From the NCBI RefSeq assembly GCF_000482865.1, contig NZ_KI519516.1:242574-306573 (forward strand): a stretch of 64,000 bases of DNA, given 5' to 3'. Of this stretch, positions 53,235 to 61,989 are shown one piece after another. The notes below the pieces were generated by a model. The model saw only the letters and a list, made by a program, of their open reading frames with translations. It was not told the DNA's origin and ran no database searches. This DNA is from Actinokineospora inagensis DSM 44258 (lineage in GTDB: Bacteria; Actinomycetota; Actinomycetes; Mycobacteriales; Pseudonocardiaceae). Position 1 is the stretch's first letter, and every line of letters starts with the position of its first letter. Both the position numbers and the translations under genes were made by a program.

Positions 53235-53837
53235 TCAGGTGCCCGCGATGGGCGTGGTCACCGGCAGCCAATCGGCCCTGGCCTGCTCGAACTCGTCGAT
53301 CACGGCCGCGTGGCGCAGCGTCAGGGCGATGTCGTCGAGGCCGTCGAGCAGCCGCCAGCGGGTGTAGTCGTCCACGGCGAACCCGGCGGTGAAGTCCTTG
53401 GCGCGGACGGTCTTCTCGCGGAGGTCGACGGTGACCTCCGTCCCGGGCTCGGTTTCCAGCAGCTTCCACAACAGTTCGATGTCGGACTGCTCGCACACGG
53501 CGGCCAGCAGGCCCGCCTTGCCCGCGTTGCCCCGGAAGATGTCGGCGAACCGGGCGGAGAGCACGACCCGGAACCCGTAGTCCGACAGCGCCCAGACGGC
53601 GTGCTCGCGGGAGGACCCGGTGCCGAAGTCCGGTCCGGCCACCAGCACGCTGCCCGCCCGGTAGGGCTCCTGGTTGAGCACGAACTGCTCGTCCGAGCGC
53701 CAGGCGGCGAACAGCCCGTCCTCGAACCCGGTGCGGGTGACCCGCTTGAGGTAGACGGCGGGGATGATCTGGTCGGTGTCCACGTTGGACCGGCGCAGCG
53801 GCACCCCGACGCCGGTGTGGGTGGTGAACGGCTCCAT
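53235..53837 (-). CDS. leuD: 3-isopropylmalate dehydratase small subunit
   Basis: 200 residues. [41 protein letters not shown] and [18 protein letters not shown] (substrate-binding) are all conserved. With LeuC it isomerises 2- to 3-isopropylmalate in leucine synthesis and may serve citraconate/methylmalate in the cimA route. It follows leuC by 9 bases. Confidence 0.97.
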   Translation of the reverse strand: MEPFTTHTGVGVPLRRSNVDTDQIIPAVYLKRVTRTGFEDGLFAAWRSDEQFVLNQEPYRAGSVLVAGPDFGTGSSREHAVWALSDYGFRVVLSARFADIFRGNAGKAGLLAAVCEQSDIELLWKLLETEPGTEVTVDLREKTVRAKDFTAGFAVDDYTRWRLLDGLDDIALTLRHAAVIDEFEQARADWLPVTTPIAGT

Positions 53838-53846
53838 GGCTACTCC

Positions 53847-55277
53847 CTAGTTCTCGGCGCCCGCGGCGGCCGGGGTGCGCAGGTCCTCGGGCGAGGAGAG
53901 CGTGCCGCGGACCGCCGTGGCCGCCGCGACCAGCGGCGACACCAGGTGGGTCCGCCCGCCCTTGCCCTGCCTGCCCTCGAAGTTGCGGTTCGATGTGGAC
54001 GCGCTGCGCTCGCCGGGGGCGAGCTGGTCGGGGTTCATGCCAAGGCACATGGAGCAGCCCGCCTGCCGCCACTCGGCGCCCGCGGCGAGGAACACCTCGT
54101 CGAGGCCCTCGGCCTCGGCCTGCGCCCGCACCCGCATCGACCCCGGTACGACGAGCATCCGCACCCCGTCGGCGACCCGGTGCCCGCGCAGCACGTCGGC
54201 GGCGGCCCGCAAGTCCTCGATCCGGCCGTTGGTGCAGGAACCGAGGAAGACCGTGTCGACGCTGATCTCGCGCAGCGGGGTGCCCGGGGTGAGGTCCATG
54301 TACGACAGGGCCTTCTCGGCGGCGACCCGCTCGTTCTCGTCCGCGATGCGCTCCGGGTCAGGCACCGACGCCGAGAGCGGCAGCCCCTGGCCCGGGTTGG
54401 TGCCCCAGGTGACGAACGGGGTCAGCTCGTCGGCGTCGATGACCACCTCGGCGTCGAACTCGGCGCCGTCGTCGGTGCGCAGCTCCCGCCACGACGCCAC
54501 GGCCCGGTCCCACTGCTCGCCGCTCGGGGCGTGCGGGCGACCCTTGAGGTAGGCGAAGGTGGTCTCGTCGGGGGCGATCATCCCGGCCCGCGCGCCCGCC
54601 TCGATGGACATGTTGCACACGGTCATCCGGGCTTCCACCGACAGCTTCTCGATGGCCGGGCCGCGGTACTCCAGGACATAACCCTGCCCGCCGCCGGTGC
54701 CGATCCTGGCGATCACGGCGAGGATGACGTCCTTCGCGGTGACCCCGGGGCGCAGCGCGCCGGTGACGGTGACCGCCATGGTCTTGAAGGGCCGCAACGG
54801 CAGCGTCTGGGTGGCGAGCACGTGCTCGACCTCCGAGGTGCCGATCCCGAACGCCAGCGCGCCGAACGCGCCGTGGGTGGAGGTGTGGCTGTCGCCGCAC
54901 ACCACCGTGGTGCCGGGCTGGGTCAGGCCGAGCTGCGGGCCGACGACGTGCACGATGCCCTGCTCCCGGTCGCCCATCGGGTGCAGCCGGACGCCGAACT
55001 CCGCGCAGTTGCGGCGCAACGTCTCCACCTGGGTGCGCGACACCGGGTCAGCGATCGGGAGATCGATCCCGACGGTCGGGACGTTGTGGTCCTCGGTCGC
55101 TATGGTCAGGTCGGGCCTGCGCACCGGCCTGCCCGCGAGCCGGAGCCCGTCGAAGGCCTGCGGACTGGTCACCTCGTGCACGAGGTGCAGGTCGATGTAG
55201 AGCAGGTCGGGCTCGGCTCCGGTGCCCTTGCGCACCACGTGCCGGTCCCACACCTTCTCGGCGAGTGTTTTGGCCAT
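53847..55277 (-). CDS. leuC: 3-isopropylmalate dehydratase large subunit
   Basis: 476 residues from ATG 55277; TTG 55283 is two codons upstream. The [4Fe-4S] cysteines are in [20 protein letters not shown] and [32 protein letters not shown] and the [16 protein letters not shown] end motif fit LeuC. It forms an operon with leuD, divergent from the IclR regulator and probably controlled by it. Confidence 0.97.
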   Translation of the reverse strand: MAKTLAEKVWDRHVVRKGTGAEPDLLYIDLHLVHEVTSPQAFDGLRLAGRPVRRPDLTIATEDHNVPTVGIDLPIADPVSRTQVETLRRNCAEFGVRLHPMGDREQGIVHVVGPQLGLTQPGTTVVCGDSHTSTHGAFGALAFGIGTSEVEHVLATQTLPLRPFKTMAVTVTGALRPGVTAKDVILAVIARIGTGGGQGYVLEYRGPAIEKLSVEARMTVCNMSIEAGARAGMIAPDETTFAYLKGRPHAPSGEQWDRAVASWRELRTDDGAEFDAEVVIDADELTPFVTWGTNPGQGLPLSASVPDPERIADENERVAAEKALSYMDLTPGTPLREISVDTVFLGSCTNGRIEDLRAAADVLRGHRVADGVRMLVVPGSMRVRAQAEAEGLDEVFLAAGAEWRQAGCSMCLGMNPDQLAPGERSASTSNRNFEGRQGKGGRTHLVSPLVAAATAVRGTLSSPEDLRTPAAAGAEN

Positions 55278-55310
55278 GGCCAATCACCATCTGCTTCCCA
55301 CGGACTGGAC

Positions 55311-55327
55311 TTCCCACATAACGGGAA
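55311..55327. promoter_or_regulatory. Dyad operator between leuC and iclR
   Basis: TTCCC-N7-GGGAA (55311-55315 and 55323-55327) lies in the 64-bp divergent gap. TAGTAT at 55330-55335 is a possible -10 for the regulator, only 6 bases before its GTG, implying a nearly leaderless mRNA. The dyad is a good candidate for the binding site of the adjacent IclR/NdgR-type protein. Confidence 0.55.
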
Positions 55328-55341
55328 AGTAGTATCGAGAC

Positions 55342-56043
55342 GTGGGACAGCATAGCGGCATCGGAGTTCTGGACAAGGCAATGGCCGTACTGCAGGCGGT
55401 TTCGAAGGAACCCTGTGGTCTGGCGGAGCTGTGCACGAAGACGGGCCTGCCCCGGGCGACGGCACACCGGCTCGCGGTCGGCCTGGAAGTGCATCGCCTG
55501 CTGCGCAGGGGAAGCGACGGGCGCTGGCGGCCGGGCGCGGCACTGGCCGAACTGGCGGGCGGGGCGACGGACCCGCTGCTGGACGCGGCGACGGCGGTGC
55601 TGCCGCGGCTGCGCGACCGGACCGGGGAAAGCGTTCAGTTGTACCGGCGTGATGGTCTACACCGGATCTGCGTGTGCTCGGCGGAACCGCCGAGTGGGCT
55701 GCGCGACACAGTGCCGGTGGGGGCTCGACTGCCGATGACGGCGGGGTCGGGGGCGAAGGTGCTGGCGGCGTGGGCTGATCCGGCGACGCAGCGGAGTCTG
55801 CTCGCCGACGCCGTCTTCGGAGAACGCGCCCTCCTGGAAGTCCGCCGCCGCGGCTGGGCCCAAAGCGTTGCCGAACGCGAACCCGGCGTCGCCAGCGTGT
55901 CAGCCCCCGTGCGAGACGCGTCCGGGACCGTTGTAGCGGCCGTGTCGGTGTCGGGGCCGATTGATCGGATGGGGCGGCGGCCGGGGGCTCGGTGGGCGGC
56001 CGATCTGTTGGCTGCTGCTGATGCGTTGCAGAACCGGTTGTGA
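55342..56043 (+). CDS. IclR-family regulator of leucine genes (NdgR/LtbR-type)
   Basis: 233 residues from GTG 55342. The helix-turn-helix lies in AVLQAVSKEPCGLAELCTKTGLPRATAHRLAVGLE. The ligand domain has RTGESVQLYRRDGLHRICVC, PMTAGSGAKVLAAWA and VASVSAPVRDASGTVVAAVSVSGP. Orthologues (NdgR, LtbR) control leuCD and other amino-acid genes. Its place divergent to leuC fits that. The stop is followed directly by repeat element D. Confidence 0.9.
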   Translation: MGQHSGIGVLDKAMAVLQAVSKEPCGLAELCTKTGLPRATAHRLAVGLEVHRLLRRGSDGRWRPGAALAELAGGATDPLLDAATAVLPRLRDRTGESVQLYRRDGLHRICVCSAEPPSGLRDTVPVGARLPMTAGSGAKVLAAWADPATQRSLLADAVFGERALLEVRRRGWAQSVAEREPGVASVSAPVRDASGTVVAAVSVSGPIDRMGRRPGARWAADLLAAADALQNRL

Positions 56044-56044
56044 G

Positions 56045-56280
56045 GTGACTGCTTGTCGCCTGGCGGCGACGCCGCTGGATTGCGCCAGATGAGTGCGGGG
56101 TGCCCGGTGGGGTGGAGTTGTTTTGTTTGGGGCCCCTACGGGGACCGCGGGTAAGGCTAAAAGGCGGGGCCACTGGAAAGACGTGGCCTTACCCGCCGGT
56201 GAGCTTGCGGTCCCCGTCCCCCCAAACAAAACAACTCCACCCCACCGGGCAGTTGGGATCGGCAGCCTACGAGGTGCGCG
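56045..56280 (+). repeat. Palindromic repeat element, copy D
   Basis: Sense direction is plus. The core at 56102-56250 is 149 bp with perfect 31-bp arms (56102-56132, 56220-56250). The inner 11-bp stem is ACGGGGACCGC (56138-56148) with GCGGTCCCCGT (56207-56217), a wholly different sequence from copy A in the same position yet still complementary. The 5' flank repeats copy A from GTGACTGCTTGTCGCC through GCGCCAGAT. It starts 2 bases after the iclR stop and faces the tRNA-Glu gene. Confidence 0.9.
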
Positions 56281-56406
56281 GTGCCGGAGTGCGGCGCAGG
56301 AGTGGTGTGGTGTGGTGCTATGGCGCTTCACCACAGCCGGTTTGTGTGGCGAAGCTCCACACAACGCGACCTATGGCACCGTGCGCAACCACGGCACCGT
56401 GGGGGT

Positions 56407-56425
56407 CTGGGGGGTCGCCCCCCAG
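56407..56425. repeat. Short GC hairpin near the tRNA genes
   Basis: CTGGGGGG-TCG-CCCCCCAG, 8-bp arms with a 3-base loop, about 60 bases beyond the 3' end of tRNA-Glu. It may end the tRNA transcript. The rest of 56281-56483 holds no gene. Confidence 0.45.
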
Positions 56426-56483
56426 TGCAACGCGAAAGAGGCCCGCGCAGACGCAAAGCGTCAAGCAGACCTCTGTCACTCTG

Positions 56484-56556
56484 TAGCCCCGACGGGATTC
56501 GAACCCGCGCTACCGCCTTGAGAGGGCGGCGTCCTAGGCCGCTAGACGACGGGGCC
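56484..56556 (-). tRNA. tRNA-Glu (CTC)
   Basis: 73 bases read on the minus strand, beginning GGCCCCGTCGTCTAG. The anticodon stem is CCGCC/GGCGG around the loop CTCTCAA, anticodon CTC (reads GAG). The T arm GCGGGTTCGAATCCCGT is normal. No CCA is encoded. Position after the IclR gene matches mycobacteria. Confidence 0.95.
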
Positions 56557-56623
56557 AGGAACTTTCGTTATTCTGTTTGGTTTTCTTGCTGAGAGACTCT
56601 AGCAGGCTGCTTTTTTGTCTCTC

Positions 56624-56698
56624 TGGCTGGGGTACCAGGACTCGAACCTAGACTAACTGAACCAGAATCAGTCGTGCTGCCAATTACACCATACCCCA
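56624..56698 (-). tRNA. tRNA-Gln (CTG), CCA encoded
   Basis: Minus strand, beginning TGGGGTATGGTGTAATTGGC. Anticodon stem ACTGA/TCAGT with loop TTCTGGT, anticodon CTG (reads CAG). T arm CTAGGTTCGAGTCCTGG. The 3' end is ACCCCAG followed by genomic CCA (56624-56626), unlike the tRNA-Glu beside it. The acceptor stem begins T1-A72, as is usual for tRNA-Gln. Confidence 0.95.
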
Positions 56699-56800
56699 CT
56701 GGCACGACCGGTTGGCTCGGGCCGGTTGTGAGCCGGTCGGGGCTGTCCTGCGTGCCGGAGAAGATGTTAGACCACGGCGAGCTGATCGAGAAATCGACCC

Positions 56801-57601
56801 CTACCGGCGTGGGGAGGGGAGCCCGGAGGTGCTGGTCACGGTGGGTGTGCGGTATTCGGTGACGAGCAGGGCGGGGAGGTCGTCGAGGGTGTCGATGACG
56901 GGGATGTCGGCGGGGTCGGGTTCACCGGTGTGGGTGCGGTCGAGCCAGATGCCGTGCAGGCCCGCGGCGCGGGCGCCCGCGGCGTCGAGGTCGAGGCGGT
57001 CGCCGATGTGGGCGGTGTGGTCGGGGGGGACGCCGAGGTGGGCGCAGGCGGTGTGGAAGATGACCGGGTCGGGTTTGGCGGCGCCGAGTTGGCCCGCGCT
57101 GATCACGGTGTCGAAGAAGCGGTCGACGCCGAGGGTGGCGAGGCGGGCGCGTTGGTGGGGGCTTGAGGCGTTGGTCACAGCGGCCAGCCGCAGGCCCGCG
57201 GCGCGGAGCCAGTCGAGGCAGGGGAGCACGTCGGGGAACAGGCGCCAGGCGCGGTTCATCTGGGCGAGGCGGCGGTCTTCGAGGGCGGCGACGGCGGCGT
57301 CGTCGAGGTGGGTGCCGAGGTGGGCGAGGAACGCCTTGGTGCGGGCGTGCCGCATGGTGTCGTAGTCGAGTACGCCCGCGACGACCATGGCGCTGTGTTG
57401 TTCGGTGACGCGTTGCCAGTCCGGCCAGAGGTCGTCGCGGCCGGTGAGGTGGGTGAGGGCGGTGCGGGCGGAGCCGGTGAAGTCGATGAGGGTGTCGTCG
57501 ATGTCGAGGCAGATGGCGTCGACGGCGGGGGGTCGGTGCGGGTGCTGCGCGCGGCCCGGGGTGGCTGATGTGGACGGTGCGGGCACGAGCGCTGAAGTCA
57601 T
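56801..57601 (-). CDS. HAD-superfamily hydrolase
   Basis: 266 residues. Motif I is AICLDIDDTLIDFTG (nucleophile Asp plus acid Asp). Motif II is LAAVTNASSPHQRARL, with Asn where Ser/Thr is more usual before the Ala. Motif III/IV is LGAAKPDPVIF (Lys) and AHIGDRLDLDAAGARAAGLH (Asp). The cap is helical, as in phosphoglycolate-phosphatase-like and YjjG-like enzymes. Substrate unknown. It is an isolated gene upstream of the tRNA pair. Confidence 0.85.
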   Translation of the reverse strand: MTSALVPAPSTSATPGRAQHPHRPPAVDAICLDIDDTLIDFTGSARTALTHLTGRDDLWPDWQRVTEQHSAMVVAGVLDYDTMRHARTKAFLAHLGTHLDDAAVAALEDRRLAQMNRAWRLFPDVLPCLDWLRAAGLRLAAVTNASSPHQRARLATLGVDRFFDTVISAGQLGAAKPDPVIFHTACAHLGVPPDHTAHIGDRLDLDAAGARAAGLHGIWLDRTHTGEPDPADIPVIDTLDDLPALLVTEYRTPTVTSTSGLPSPRR

Positions 57602-58104
57602 CCAGCGAGGCTAGATCCGGGAGCGGGGTCGGCGATTCGTCTGCCCAGGTGATGTTTCGGGTTCTGACACGGTCAAGCCGGAAGTCGCCGCACGGGGCCA
57701 AAACCTAGGTCTATCGCGGGTTTCGCGTGACGCGTTACGGCAGGCCGCGCCGTCGATCGGGTGAGAGGGCGGTCACGCTGGATCACCACCGCGGCGGGGA
57801 CACTGTACGGCCGACGACGGGGGGTGACCAGGGGCGAACGCCTTGTGCCGCCTGGGGTTCCGGCCGGGCGTGTTGGCCGTCAACCCCTCACCCGCGCGGA
57901 AAAGGAAGCACTTACCGGACCCGTGTTTGTGTCCTAAGTGGCCGGTTCGTCGGCGCACGTGACCCTCTTGGCCGTCGAACCACCCGGCGCCCGACTAATC
58001 CGATGTGGACGGTGGGGTACCCCTACCCGGCCCGCCGGGCACCCGTGCCCCGATCGGCGCAACGCGGCTTGACCGGGTGCGCGGGCGGGTGCATCCTGAG
58101 CTTA
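57602..58104. other. Intergenic region without a gene
   Basis: I see no supported gene. Open frames such as 57727-58119 have no family features. The promoters of the divergent HAD and FAD-enzyme genes must lie here. Confidence 0.5.
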
Positions 58105-58120
58105 TTCAACTGGTGTTGAA
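58105..58120. promoter_or_regulatory. Perfect dyad operator upstream of the FAD monooxygenase
   Basis: TTCAACTGGTGTTGAA, 6-bp arms with a 4-base centre. It lies 14 bases before the start codon and just above the GGGGAGGGA ribosome binding site. The size and position suit a TetR- or MarR-like repressor, but no regulator gene is adjacent. Confidence 0.55.
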
Positions 58121-58134
58121 ATCGGGGAGGGATC

Positions 58135-59394
58135 ATGGACAGCACAGCCGCAGACCGGACGTCGGTGTGCGTGGTCGGGGGCGGACCGGCCGGGATGTTC
58201 CTCGGCCTCATGCTGGCCAGGGCCGGGATCGCGGTGACGGTGCTGGAGAAGCACCGGGACTTCCTGCGCGACTTCCGCGGCGACACGGTGCACCCGCCGA
58301 CGATGGACCTGCTCGACGACCTCGGCCTCGGTCCGGCGTTCCGGGCGTTGCCGCAGCGGCGGATCGAGCAGGTGCAGGCGCCGTTCAGCGGCGGGTCGCT
58401 GCGGGTGGCGGACCTGCGGGCGCTGCCGGGGCCGAACAACTTCGTGGCGATGGTGCCGCAGTGGGACCTGCTCGACCTGCTCGCTCGGGCGGGCGACCGG
58501 GAACCCGCGTTCACGCTCAGGATGAGCACCGAGGCGGTCGGGCTGCGCTGGTCGGGCCACCAGGTCACCGGCGTCGACTACCGCACCGAAGACGGCGGGA
58601 CCGGAGCCATCGAGGCGGATCTGGTGGTGGCCTGCGACGGGCGCGGGTCGGTGCTGCGCGCCGCCGCGCACCTGCAGCCCAGGTCGTACCCGACGCCGAT
58701 GGACGTGTGGTGGTACCGGGTGCCCCGGCACGACAGCGATCCGAGCGGGATCACCGCGCTGATCAGCCGCAGGCGGGCCGCGGTCCTCATCGACCGGGGC
58801 GACTACTGGCAGGTCGCCACGTTGATCAGCAAGGGCTCCGACCCGGCTGCGCGGCGCGAACCGGTGGGCGGGCTGCTGCGCGACCTGGCCACCTCCGGCC
58901 CGTGGCTGGCCGACCGGACCGACGCGTTGTCCTCGTGGGACGAGGTGAAGACGCTGGACGTGAAGCTGGACCGGTTGCCGCGCTGGCACGTCGACGGGCT
59001 GCTCTGCCTCGGCGACGCGGCGCACGCCATGTCGCCGGTCGGCGGGGTCGGGATCAACCTGGCGGTGCAGGACGCGGTGGCGGCGGCGCGGCTGCTGGCG
59101 GGTCCGTTGCGCGCCGGTCGGGTGTCCACACAGGACCTGGCGCGGGTGCGCAGGCGGCGGTGGCTGCCGACGGTGGTGGTCCAGGGGGTGCAGCGGGTGT
59201 TGCACGCGAAGGGCCTGCGACCCGCGTTGGAGGGTCGGGTGGACCTGACCGGGTCGACGCGGCCGCCGCTGCCGATGCGGATCCTGACCCGCACGCCGCT
59301 GCTGCGCAGGCTCCCGGCGCAGGTGGTCGGGCGCGGCGTGGTGACCGAGCCGACCCCGGACTTCGCCCGCCGCGCACCGGAACCGATCGGGTGA
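58135..59394 (+). CDS. FAD-dependent aromatic monooxygenase family protein
   Basis: 419 residues from ATG 58135 with GGGGAGGGA upstream. The FAD motif is VCVVGGGPAGMFLGLMLARA, the second is ADLVVACDGRGSVLRAAA (DG motif), and the third is LLCLGDAAHAMSPVGGVGIN (GD motif). It belongs to the para-hydroxybenzoate hydroxylase fold, which hydroxylates aromatic or polyketide substrates using NAD(P)H. It stands alone, with a dyad operator in front. No pathway genes adjoin, so a detoxifying or tailoring role is only a guess. Confidence 0.87.
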   Translation: MDSTAADRTSVCVVGGGPAGMFLGLMLARAGIAVTVLEKHRDFLRDFRGDTVHPPTMDLLDDLGLGPAFRALPQRRIEQVQAPFSGGSLRVADLRALPGPNNFVAMVPQWDLLDLLARAGDREPAFTLRMSTEAVGLRWSGHQVTGVDYRTEDGGTGAIEADLVVACDGRGSVLRAAAHLQPRSYPTPMDVWWYRVPRHDSDPSGITALISRRRAAVLIDRGDYWQVATLISKGSDPAARREPVGGLLRDLATSGPWLADRTDALSSWDEVKTLDVKLDRLPRWHVDGLLCLGDAAHAMSPVGGVGINLAVQDAVAAARLLAGPLRAGRVSTQDLARVRRRRWLPTVVVQGVQRVLHAKGLRPALEGRVDLTGSTRPPLPMRILTRTPLLRRLPAQVVGRGVVTEPTPDFARRAPEPIG

Positions 59395-59484
59395 ACGCCG
59401 GGAAACCCCGACACCACTGACGAATCCGGTCGAGAAACCACCCGTCCGGGTGACCACGGCGGTGCCGCGGCCCCCGGGTGGGGT

Positions 59485-60264
59485 TCAGCGGGCGGCGACG
59501 GTGTTGGTGAGGGTGCCGAGGCCCTCGATGGTCACCGACACGGTCTGCCCGGCGGTGATCGGGCCGACGCCCGCGGGGGTGCCGGTGAGGATGACGTCGC
59601 CGGGCAGCAGCGTCATCACCCGGGACACCCACTCGACGAGCCGGGGGATGTCGTGGATCAGCAGCGAGGTCCGCGAGTCCTGCTTGACCTCGCCGTCGAC
59701 GGCGGTGCGCAGCGCCAGGTCGGCCGCGGTGGCCAGGTCGACGCCGGTGGTGATCCACGGGCCGAGCGGGCAGAACGTGTCGTGCCCCTTCGCCCTGGTC
59801 CACTGGCCGTCGGCCTGCTGCTGGTCGCGGGCGGTGACGTCGTTGGCGATGGTGTAGCCGAGGATGACGCTGCCTGCCTTGGCGGCGGGCACGTCCCGGC
59901 ACGGCGTGCCGATGACCACCGCCAACTCGCCCTCGTAGTCCACCCGGGACGAGTCGGCGGGCAGCCGCACCGCCGCGCCCGGCCCGATGACCGAGGTGGA
60001 CGGCTTCATGAAGATGACCGGGTTGGCCGGGGCCTCGCCGCCCATCTCGCGGGCGTGGTCGGCGTAGTTCTTGCCGACGCAGAGCACCTTGCTGGGCAGG
60101 ATCGGGGCGAGCAGCCTCGTGTCGGCCAGCGGCCAGCGCCTGCCGGTGTACGTCGGCGTGCCGAACGGGTGCTCGGCGACCTCGGCGGCGACCTCGGCGC
60201 CATCGTCACCCTCGATGGTGACGAAGGCGACGCCTTCTGGGTGGGCAATTCGAGCGATACGCAC
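59485..60264 (-). CDS. Fumarylacetoacetate hydrolase-family protein
   Basis: 259 residues from GTG 60264 (VRIARIAHPEGVAFVTIEGD); GTG 60273 adds three residues. PSKVLCVGKNYADHAREMGG, VDYEGELAVVIG and ILGYTIANDVTARDQQ give the metal-binding Glu/Glu/Asp set, and LLPGDVILTGTPAGVGP is the C-terminal motif. Members hydrolyse or isomerise 2-keto acids, or act as oxaloacetate decarboxylases. Counterpart of Rv2993c in position. Substrate unknown. Confidence 0.9.
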   Translation of the reverse strand: MRIARIAHPEGVAFVTIEGDDGAEVAAEVAEHPFGTPTYTGRRWPLADTRLLAPILPSKVLCVGKNYADHAREMGGEAPANPVIFMKPSTSVIGPGAAVRLPADSSRVDYEGELAVVIGTPCRDVPAAKAGSVILGYTIANDVTARDQQQADGQWTRAKGHDTFCPLGPWITTGVDLATAADLALRTAVDGEVKQDSRTSLLIHDIPRLVEWVSRVMTLLPGDVILTGTPAGVGPITAGQTVSVTIEGLGTLTNTVAAR

Positions 60265-60298
60265 GGTGCCCACCCTAAAGCGGCCCCCCGGGCCGGGT

Positions 60299-61963
60299 TC
60301 AGCCGGAGTGGGCGACGGCGCCGATCGCGCCTGCCCGCATCGCCTTGTGCGCCAGCGCGTCGCACAGGGCGAGCCAGCTCGCCTCGACGATGTTGCCGTG
60401 CACGCCGACCGTGGTCCACTCCCGTTCCCGGTCGGTGGATTGGACCAGCACCCTGGTGACCGCGTCGGTGCCGTGGTCGCCGCCGCGGGCGCCCGCGGTG
60501 AGGATGCGGACCTTGTAGTCGGTGAGCTCCACCCCGTCCAGCCACGGCAGGTGCGGGGACAGCGCCTTGCGCAGCGCGGCGTCGAGTGCGTGCACCGGAC
60601 CGTTGCCCTCGGCGGTCGCGATGACCCGCTGCCCGTCGACCCGCACCTTCACCGTGGCCTCGGAGACGACCGAGCCGTCCCGGTCGTGGTCCAGGATCAC
60701 CCGGTAGGACTCCAGCTCGAACGGGGACACCGGGTCGGACTGGGTCGGGTCCACCCCGGCGATCTCGGTGCGCAGCAGCAGCTCGAACGAGGCGTCCGCC
60801 GCCTCGAAGGACCAGCCGCGCGCCTCGAGGTCCTTGACCTTGCGCAGCGCGTTGGTGACGGCCTCAGGCCTGCCTGCCAGGTCAACCCCGAGCTCGTGTC
60901 CCTTGAGCTCGAGGCTGGCCCGGCCTGCCATCTCGGTGACCAGGACCCGCATGTCGTTGCCGACGATGGCCGGATCGATGTGGTTGTAGAGCTCCGGATC
61001 CACCTTGATCGCGCTCGCGTGCAGGCCCGCCTTGTGGGCGAAGGCCGACGACCCGACATAGGCCTGGTGGGTGTCGGGTGCGATGTTGGCGATCTCGGCG
61101 AGGGCATGGGAGACCCGGGTCAGCTCGGCGAACGCGCCGGTGGGCAACGCCTCGATGCCGAGCTTGGTCACGAGATTGCCGGTCACGGCGAACAGGTCGG
61201 CGTTGCCCGCCCGCTCCCCGTAACCGTTCGCGGTGCACTGGACGTGGCTCGCGCCAGCCTGTACCGCCGCGACGCTGTTGGCCACCGCGCAGGACGTGTC
61301 GTCCTGGCAGTGGATGCCCACCCGGAACCCGGTGCGGGCGATGACCTCGCGGACGGTGTCCGCCAGGCCCAAGGGCAACTGGCCCCCGTTGGTGTCGCAC
61401 AGCACGGCCACGTCCGCGCCCGACTCGACGGCCGCGGCGAGGACGCGCAGCGAGCAGTCCGGGTCGAAGGCGTAGCCGTCGAAGAAGTGCTCGGCGTCGA
61501 GGAACACCCGACGCCCCTCCCCCACCAGGAACGACACCGTGTCGCGGACCATCTCGACTGCCTCGGCCACATCGGTGCGCAACGCGCGTTCGATGTGCCT
61601 GCGGTCGGACTTGGCGACCAGGGTCACCACCGGCGCCTGGGACTCCAGCAGCGCGCGGACCTGCGGGTCCTGCGCCGCCGTGGTTCCCGCGCGGCGGGTG
61701 GAGCCGAACGCGACGAGGGCGGCGTGCCGCAGTTCCAGCTCACCGGCCGCGGCGCGGGCGAAGAACTCGGTGTCCTTGGGCAGCGCGCCCGGCCAACCGC
61801 CTTCGATGAACCCGACGCCGAGCCCGTCCAGCAACCGCGCCACGGCCAGCTTGTCGGTCACCGAGTAGGAGATGCCCTCCCGCTGGGCGCCGTCGCGCAG
61901 GGTCGTGTCGTAGAGGTGGAACGCGTCACCGAGTGGCGTGTCGGCGGGGGTCGTGCGGGTCAC
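60299..61963 (-). CDS. cimA: Citramalate synthase
   Basis: 554 residues from GTG 61963 with AAGGAG 7 bases upstream. The catalytic barrel has HLYDTTLRDGAQREGISYSV and HVQCTANGYGERAGNADLFA, and FRVGIHCQDDTSCAVANSVA supplies the metal His. A C-terminal LeuA allosteric domain (about 410-535) has VHALDAALRKALSPHLPWLDG. CimA joins pyruvate and acetyl-CoA to citramalate, the entry to isoleucine without threonine. The upstream leader looks like an Ile/Val attenuator, in keeping with this function. Confidence 0.92.
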   Translation of the reverse strand: MTRTTPADTPLGDAFHLYDTTLRDGAQREGISYSVTDKLAVARLLDGLGVGFIEGGWPGALPKDTEFFARAAAGELELRHAALVAFGSTRRAGTTAAQDPQVRALLESQAPVVTLVAKSDRRHIERALRTDVAEAVEMVRDTVSFLVGEGRRVFLDAEHFFDGYAFDPDCSLRVLAAAVESGADVAVLCDTNGGQLPLGLADTVREVIARTGFRVGIHCQDDTSCAVANSVAAVQAGASHVQCTANGYGERAGNADLFAVTGNLVTKLGIEALPTGAFAELTRVSHALAEIANIAPDTHQAYVGSSAFAHKAGLHASAIKVDPELYNHIDPAIVGNDMRVLVTEMAGRASLELKGHELGVDLAGRPEAVTNALRKVKDLEARGWSFEAADASFELLLRTEIAGVDPTQSDPVSPFELESYRVILDHDRDGSVVSEATVKVRVDGQRVIATAEGNGPVHALDAALRKALSPHLPWLDGVELTDYKVRILTAGARGGDHGTDAVTRVLVQSTDREREWTTVGVHGNIVEASWLALCDALAHKAMRAGAIGAVAHSG

Positions 61964-61989
61964 GGAGTCGCTCCTTGGGGTTTGTACCG

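Noticed and set aside
57727-58119. 130-residue plus frame upstream of the FAD monooxygenase
   Set aside because: Runs through the operator of the next gene and has no motif.
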